Positions 13,471 through 17,086 of a stretch of 17,086 nt of DNA are shown here, in pieces. The stretch is from Ruminococcaceae bacterium UBA1417. Lineage in GTDB: Bacteria; Bacillota; Clostridia; Oscillospirales; Acutalibacteraceae. The number at the start of each line of letters is the position of its first letter. The first letter of the stretch is position 1. The notes beneath the pieces are model-generated. The model had not been told where the DNA came from and did no database searches. It saw nothing but the letters and a program-made list of their open reading frames with translations. The translations under genes and the position numbers were made by a program. The DNA lies in the NCBI GenBank assembly GCA_002305575.1, contig DBPP01000037.1, positions 16,610 to 33,695 on the forward strand, written 5' to 3'.

Positions 13471-13950
13471 TCATCCGGTCAGATCCGTGTAAACAGCGTC
13501 TGTAAATGCGACCAGCGCGTCCGGCTGTACGAGCAGCTGTTCGCCGCGCTGCCCCGCGCTGACGGCAATTTCGTCGAACAGCATGGCTGTTTCATCAAAG
13601 AATGTGGGGAACTTCTTTTTCATGCCCACCGGCGAGCATCCGCCGCGGATGTACCCGGTGGTCGGCAAAAGCTCCTTGACGTGCAGCAGCTCGACTGCCT
13701 TGTTGCCGCTGGCCTTCGCGGCTTTTTTCAGGTTGAGCGATTCAGCCACCGGGATACAGAAGACCGCAAAGCCGGTTTTGTCGCCGCGCGCCACGAGGGT
13801 TTTGAACACGGCTTCGTGCGCCATGCCGATGGCGTCCGCCGCGTGCACCCCGGAGAGGTCCGTCTCGTCAAACGCGTAGGTGCGCACGGTGTAGGGGATT
13901 TGCGCGGCATCGAGCAGGCGCATGGCATTTGTCTTTTTGGGGGTGCTCAT
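13471..13950 (-). CDS. ybaK: YbaK/EbsC-type Cys-tRNA(Pro) deacylase
   Basis: This 159-residue YbaK-fold protein would hydrolyse Cys-tRNA(Pro) made by mischarging. It shows the family segments E-A-V-F-K-T-L-V with the conserved lysine, A-V-F-C-I-P-V-A, K-K-A-A-K-A-S-G and G-Y-I-R-G-G-C-S-P-V-G-M-K-K. The start at 13950 (M-S-T-P-K-K-T-N-A) is supported by a four-base ATGA overlap with the stop of the upstream SGNH hydrolase gene and by family length; the longer frame to 13998 has no support. GGAGG lies 13 nt upstream, inside the hydrolase gene. It is the second gene of a two-gene unit. Confidence 0.92.
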   Translation of the reverse strand: MSTPKKTNAMRLLDAAQIPYTVRTYAFDETDLSGVHAADAIGMAHEAVFKTLVARGDKTGFAVFCIPVAESLNLKKAAKASGNKAVELLHVKELLPTTGYIRGGCSPVGMKKKFPTFFDETAMLFDEIAVSAGQRGEQLLVQPDALVAFTDAVYTDLTG

Positions 13951-14543
13951 GCTTCGCCGAGTGCCTCCAGAATATATTTTGCCGCCTGTTCCGCGCATTT
14001 GCGATAGCCTTCTTCAGTCAGATGGAGCATGTCCTCGCATTTGTAGCAGTTGGCGTCCGCCTTGCAGAGCGCGTAGAGATCGTTAACCGGTACGCCTTCT
14101 TCCGCCATCAGCGCTTTGGCGGCCGCGTTGTACTGCTGTACCCAGGTATCGTCGTAATGAATGCTGTCGGCTTCTGTACCGGTGTTGTCCGCTGCAATGC
14201 CGGGCCAGAGGATTGGCGTGGTCGTCGCGAAAATGACCTTTGCACCATTGCGGCGGCATTCGCCGAGAATGCGTTTGAGAAAATGTACGTACTCGTCGAC
14301 CGGGTGCATGGCCTCCGTCATCGGCGGCTCAATGTTCATATCCCAATAGCCGTTGTTCCAGTGCACAACGTCGAATTTACCGTAGTTTTTAAACATCTGG
14401 TTGGCCTGCCAGAGCGTATACGCCGCAAACCGACCGTTGTCCTCCGCGTCGTAAATGACCTCGCATTTGCCGTCGAGCAGCTCTTTGACATAGTCGTCGT
14501 AGCCCATGCGGATCGAATCGCCGAGCAGCAGAACTTTTTTCAT
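13947..14543 (-). CDS. SGNH/GDSL-family hydrolase
   Basis: This 198-residue protein has no signal peptide. The GDSL block near the N-terminus (L-L-L-G-D-S-I-R-M-G-Y) holds the catalytic serine at residue 10. Block III-like H-W-N-N-G-Y-W-D and a C-terminal D-M-L-H-L-T-E-E-G-Y supply the Asp and His of the triad. Members are esterases or carbohydrate O-deacetylases. The substrate cannot be predicted. It is the first gene of a pair coupled to ybaK, with a near-consensus promoter at 14585-14613. Confidence 0.9.
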   Translation of the reverse strand: MKKVLLLGDSIRMGYDDYVKELLDGKCEVIYDAEDNGRFAAYTLWQANQMFKNYGKFDVVHWNNGYWDMNIEPPMTEAMHPVDEYVHFLKRILGECRRNGAKVIFATTTPILWPGIAADNTGTEADSIHYDDTWVQQYNAAAKALMAEEGVPVNDLYALCKADANCYKCEDMLHLTEEGYRKCAEQAAKYILEALGEA

Positions 14544-14584
14544 AACCGAATCATCCTTTCCGTTTGGTTTTTCGGATTATTCCC

Positions 14585-14613
14585 ATTATAATCCCGGAAA
14601 GTCGAAAAAGCAA
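14585..14613 (-). promoter_or_regulatory. SigA promoter of the SGNH hydrolase-ybaK pair
   Basis: On the minus strand TTGCTT (14613-14608), a 17-bp spacer and a perfect TATAAT (14590-14585) lie about 40 nt upstream of the start codon. It is back to back with the plus-strand promoter at 14616-14644. Confidence 0.8.
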
Positions 14614-14615
14614 GA

Positions 14616-14644
14616 TTGCCTTTTGCACTTTGCTGTGCTATACT
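14616..14644 (+). promoter_or_regulatory. SigA promoter of the nucleotidyltransferase gene
   Basis: TTGCCT (14616-14621), a 17-bp spacer and TATACT (14639-14644) with TG one base upstream of the -10 (extended -10). The two divergent -35 boxes are only 2 bp apart, so the two polymerases would compete for the same DNA. Confidence 0.75.
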
Positions 14645-14707
14645 GGTAGCGTGGAATCACGCCGCATTTGCGTGGCAGCATTCGGATGGAGAAAGGGGCG
14701 ATTCGAT

Positions 14708-15424
14708 GTGGATATGCAAACATGGATGATTGCGTTTCAGAATGCCGTGCTCACTGCGTTTGGAGAACGCATCGTGTGCATTGGGCTGCAGGGGAGTCGA
14801 GGGCGCGGTGAAGCGACGGAGACGAGCGACATTGACGTTGTCGTGATTTTTGACCGGCTCAGCCCCGCAGACCTGCGGCTGTACGACTGTGCCGTTTCCG
14901 CGCTGCTGCACCGTGCGTTGCTCTGCGGCTTCGTCGCGGGGCGGGAAGAAATCGAACGCTGGGACGACGCCGACCTTTTCTCCTTCTGGTTCGATACGAC
15001 GCCCGTTTACGGCAACCTTGATTTTCTCCGCCCGCGTATTACGGCCGGCGCGGCGGCGCGCGCTGTTCGCATCGGGGCGTGCAACCTGTACCATGGGTGC
15101 GCGCACAATATGCTGCACGAAAAAAGCCCGGCACTGCTGGCTTCACTGCTGAAGGCCGCCGTATTTACCGTGCAGGCCAAGCATTACTGCGAGACGGGCG
15201 CCTATGTGCGGCGCCATACGGCGCTGGTCGAAGCTGTTTCCGGGGCGGACAGGCAAATCGTGCAGGCGGCACTTGCGGTGCGGGCGGGATATACACCGGA
15301 TTTTGATGAAATATCCGGCCTGCTATTCACCTGGTCCGGCGGCTTGATTCGAAACGCCAAGGTGCGCGTTAAGGTTCGATCGGGGAAAGCAGAAAAAGCC
15401 AAAAAGAGCGGACGCGGTTTCTGA
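14708..15424 (+). CDS. Nucleotidyltransferase-domain protein
   Basis: This roughly 238-residue protein begins with a polymerase-beta-type nucleotidyltransferase domain: G29-S30-R31-G followed by S-D41-I-D43-V-V-V, the G-S-x(n)-D-x-D metal-binding motif. The helical C-terminal part (about 110-210) resembles the HEPN-like regions often paired with such domains, including L-L-A-S-L-L-K-A-A-V-F-T-V-Q-A-K-H-Y. The length and layout resemble aminoglycoside-type or minimal nucleotidyltransferases, but I cannot name a substrate. I use the GTG at 14708 because AAGGGG (14693-14698) is 9 nt before it. The ATG at 14714 is the alternative; the frame is open further upstream but crosses the promoter. The tail is Lys/Arg-rich and overlaps the opposing terminator. 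Confidence 0.8.
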   Translation: MDMQTWMIAFQNAVLTAFGERIVCIGLQGSRGRGEATETSDIDVVVIFDRLSPADLRLYDCAVSALLHRALLCGFVAGREEIERWDDADLFSFWFDTTPVYGNLDFLRPRITAGAAARAVRIGACNLYHGCAHNMLHEKSPALLASLLKAAVFTVQAKHYCETGAYVRRHTALVEAVSGADRQIVQAALAVRAGYTPDFDEISGLLFTWSGGLIRNAKVRVKVRSGKAEKAKKSGRGF

Positions 15425-15437
15425 AGACCGTGTCCGC
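15408..15437 (-). terminator. Intrinsic terminator of the nfn genes
   Basis: On the minus strand GCGGACACGGT and ACCGCGTCCGC form an 11-bp stem (one G-T type pair) with an 8-nt loop, followed by TCTTTTTGGCTTTTT. It lies 30 nt past the nfnB stop and overlaps the end of the convergent nucleotidyltransferase gene. Confidence 0.75.
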
Positions 15438-15466
15438 TTTCAATATGGATGAATTTCGCCGGAATT

Positions 15467-16888
15467 TTACGCCTTGCCCTGGATGTACTTGTCGATTGCG
15501 GCCGCGGCGGTTTTGCCTGCGCCCATCGCGAGGATAACCGTCGCGGCGCCGGTGACGGCGTCGCCGCCCGCATAGACGCCCTCAATGGAGGTCAGGCCGT
15601 CTTCGTTGGCGATGATCTCGCCGCGACGCTGCGTTTCGAGGCCGGGCGTCGTCGACTTGATCAACGGGTTTGGCGAGGTGCCGAGCGCCATGATCACACA
15701 GTCCATAGACAGCTCAAATTCACTGCCTTCCTTGACGACCGGGCGGCGGCGGCCCGATTCGTCGGGTTCACCGAGTTCCATTTCAACGCACCGGATACCG
15801 GCAACCCAGCCGTAAGCGGGATCGCGCGGATCGGTCACCTCGTTCGGGAGAATCTCCACCGGATTCGTCAGCGTGCGGAAGATGATGCCCTCTTCCTCCG
15901 CGTGCTCCACTTCTTCTTTACGGGCCGGAAGCTCGTGCATGCTGCGGCGGTAAATGATGTACACGTTTTCCGCGCCGAGACGCTTGGCCGTGCGCGCTGC
16001 ATCCATCGCAACGTTGCCGCCGCCGACGACAGCGACGTTCTGCGCGTGCTGGATCGGCGTTGCGGAATCCGCGCGATAAGCCTTCATCAGGTTGCTGCGC
16101 GTCAGAAATTCGTTCGCCGAGTACACACCCTTGAGGTTTTCACCGGGAATGCCCATGAAACGGGGCAGGCCTGCGCCGGTGCCGAGGAAGATCGCTTCAA
16201 AGCCGTATTCATTCTTCAATTCCTCGATGGTCAATACACGGCCGATGACCATGTTCGTCTCCACTTTGACGCCGAGCGCCTTGAGGTTGTCGACCTCCTT
16301 CTGCACAATGGCCTTGGGCAGACGGAATTCCGGGATGCCGTAGACGAGCACGCCGCCCGCGAGGTGGAGCGCTTCGTAGATCGTTACATCGTAGCCGAGC
16401 TTGGCGAGGTCACCCGCGCAGGTCAGGCCGGCCGGGCCGGAACCAATGATCGCGACTTTGTGGCCGTTCGACGGCGGCAGGATCGTCTGTGCCGTGACGT
16501 GGGCGTTGTGCCAGTCGGCGACGAAGCGTTCGAGACGGCCGATCGCGACCGGCTCGCCCTTGATGCCGCGCACGCATTTGCCCTCGCACTGCGTCTCCTG
16601 CGGACAGACGCGGCCGCAGACAGCGGGCAGGGAGGAGGAGCGCTGGATCACCTGGTAAGCGCCTTCAAAATCGCCGCCGGCGACCTTCTCAATGAATTCC
16701 GGGATCTGGATGTTGACCGGGCAGCCGGAAACGCAGGGCTTGTTTTTGCAGTGGAGGCAGCGCTGCGCTTCGTCAAGCGCCATTTCTTCGGTGTAGCCGA
16801 GGGTGACCTCCTCAAAGTTTTTGTTGCGCACGTTCGGGTCCTGCGCCGGCATCGGGTTCTTTGTCAGTCTCATATTGGGCATATTCAA
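15467..16888 (-). CDS. nfnB: NfnB/GltD-type NADPH-linked flavin oxidoreductase subunit
   Basis: This 473-residue protein belongs to the GltD family. Order of parts: N-terminal 4Fe-4S domain with C-L-H-C-K-N-K-P-C-V-S-G-C-P and C-G-R-V-C-P-Q-E-T-Q-C-E-G-K-C; FAD site V-A-I-I-G-S-G-P-A-G-L-T-C-A-G-D-L-A near residue 147; NADP site V-A-V-V-G-G-G-N-V-A-M-D-A-A-R-T-A; a C-terminal A-G-G-D-A-V-T-G FAD motif. Alone this would be called glutamate synthase small subunit. The upstream neighbour is an NfnA-type subunit, which points instead to the electron-bifurcating NADH-dependent ferredoxin:NADP oxidoreductase. The start is either the TTG at 16888 (AGGA 7 nt upstream) or the ATG at 16882. Confidence 0.9.
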   Translation of the reverse strand: MNMPNMRLTKNPMPAQDPNVRNKNFEEVTLGYTEEMALDEAQRCLHCKNKPCVSGCPVNIQIPEFIEKVAGGDFEGAYQVIQRSSSLPAVCGRVCPQETQCEGKCVRGIKGEPVAIGRLERFVADWHNAHVTAQTILPPSNGHKVAIIGSGPAGLTCAGDLAKLGYDVTIYEALHLAGGVLVYGIPEFRLPKAIVQKEVDNLKALGVKVETNMVIGRVLTIEELKNEYGFEAIFLGTGAGLPRFMGIPGENLKGVYSANEFLTRSNLMKAYRADSATPIQHAQNVAVVGGGNVAMDAARTAKRLGAENVYIIYRRSMHELPARKEEVEHAEEEGIIFRTLTNPVEILPNEVTDPRDPAYGWVAGIRCVEMELGEPDESGRRRPVVKEGSEFELSMDCVIMALGTSPNPLIKSTTPGLETQRRGEIIANEDGLTSIEGVYAGGDAVTGAATVILAMGAGKTAAAAIDKYIQGKA

Positions 16889-16948
16889 TCACCATTCCTT
16901 GATTTAGCAGGGGCGCGCTTTTGCCCCCGTGATGTGCAGAACTTCGGC

Positions 16949-17086
16949 TTACTGCACCGTTTTGTGCAGCAACGCGCAGGTTTCCTCGCGCGCGTGGCGC
17001 TCAAAATCGGCGTAGCTGCGTGCGCGGCTCATGGCTTCGTCGAAATCCACTTCGTGGCCATCGAAATCCGGGCCGTCCACGCAGGC
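16949..17086 (-). CDS. nfnA: NfnA-type subunit, C-terminal end (cut by window edge)
   Basis: The last 45 residues are visible and the gene continues beyond the right edge. They read A-C-V-D-G-P-D-F-D-G-H-E-V-D-F-D-E-A-M-S-R, matching the C-terminus of the ferredoxin-NADP reductase/sulfide dehydrogenase-type subunit (NfnA). In the family the C-V-D-G-P-x-F-D-G motif contributes the last ligand of the 2Fe-2S cluster. It is upstream of nfnB on the same strand with a 60-bp gap that shows no terminator, so the two are likely one operon. Confidence 0.85.
   Translation of the reverse strand, partial: ACVDGPDFDGHEVDFDEAMSRARSYADFERHAREETCALLHKTVQ

Noticed and set aside
1..17086. CRISPR array, tRNA or rRNA genes
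   Set aside because: I saw no regularly spaced repeats and no tRNA- or rRNA-like conserved segments on either strand.

Overview
The window looks like chromosomal DNA of an anaerobic, spore-forming Firmicute, probably a GC-rich member of the Clostridia (Oscillospirales-like). The grounds are a cotJABC spore-coat operon, an NfnAB-type flavin oxidoreductase pair, ferredoxin/rubredoxin genes, poly(glycerol phosphate) polymer genes and strong AGGAGG-type ribosome binding sites. The genus is not determinable by eye.

The most important observation is at the left. The spore-coat manganese-catalase gene cotJC is split. Its 5' part (codons 1-64) lies on the minus strand at 5229-5037. The next codons (V-G-T-E-E-L-A-H) lie on the minus strand at 24-1 and run off the left edge. 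The two parts share an exact 13-bp direct repeat, CTTCTGTACCGAC, at 12-24 and 5037-5049. Joining the copies restores the cotJC frame with nothing gained or lost. The 5,025 bp between them carry a large serine recombinase (881-2467), a 58-residue protein just upstream of it, a decayed LysR regulator, a translationally coupled ferredoxin/rubredoxin pair (2699-3954) and a DUF2798 membrane protein (4214-4696). The layout matches the sporulation-gene intervening elements (skin in sigK, the spoVFB element, SPbeta in spsM), here small, non-phage and in cotJC. Excision during sporulation is an inference, not something visible here.

Right of the element, on the minus strand, are the rest of the cotJ operon (cotJB, cotJA, a SigE-like promoter), then a membrane-anchored surface protein with cohesin-like and cadherin-like beta-sandwich regions, coupled to a small XRE-type regulator. 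A 470-bp divergent control region (7136-7606) separates these from a plus-strand operon (7607-12833). That operon has three overlapping CDP-glycerol glycerophosphotransferase-type genes, the third fused to a GT4 glycosyltransferase, followed by tagD, which makes CDP-glycerol. Together they would build and decorate a teichoic-acid-like polymer. A strong terminator ends it.

The right part holds a tspO-family gene (+), a coupled ybaK/SGNH-hydrolase pair (-), a nucleotidyltransferase-fold gene (+) divergent from that pair, and nfnB followed by the C-terminal end of nfnA (both -), cut by the right edge.
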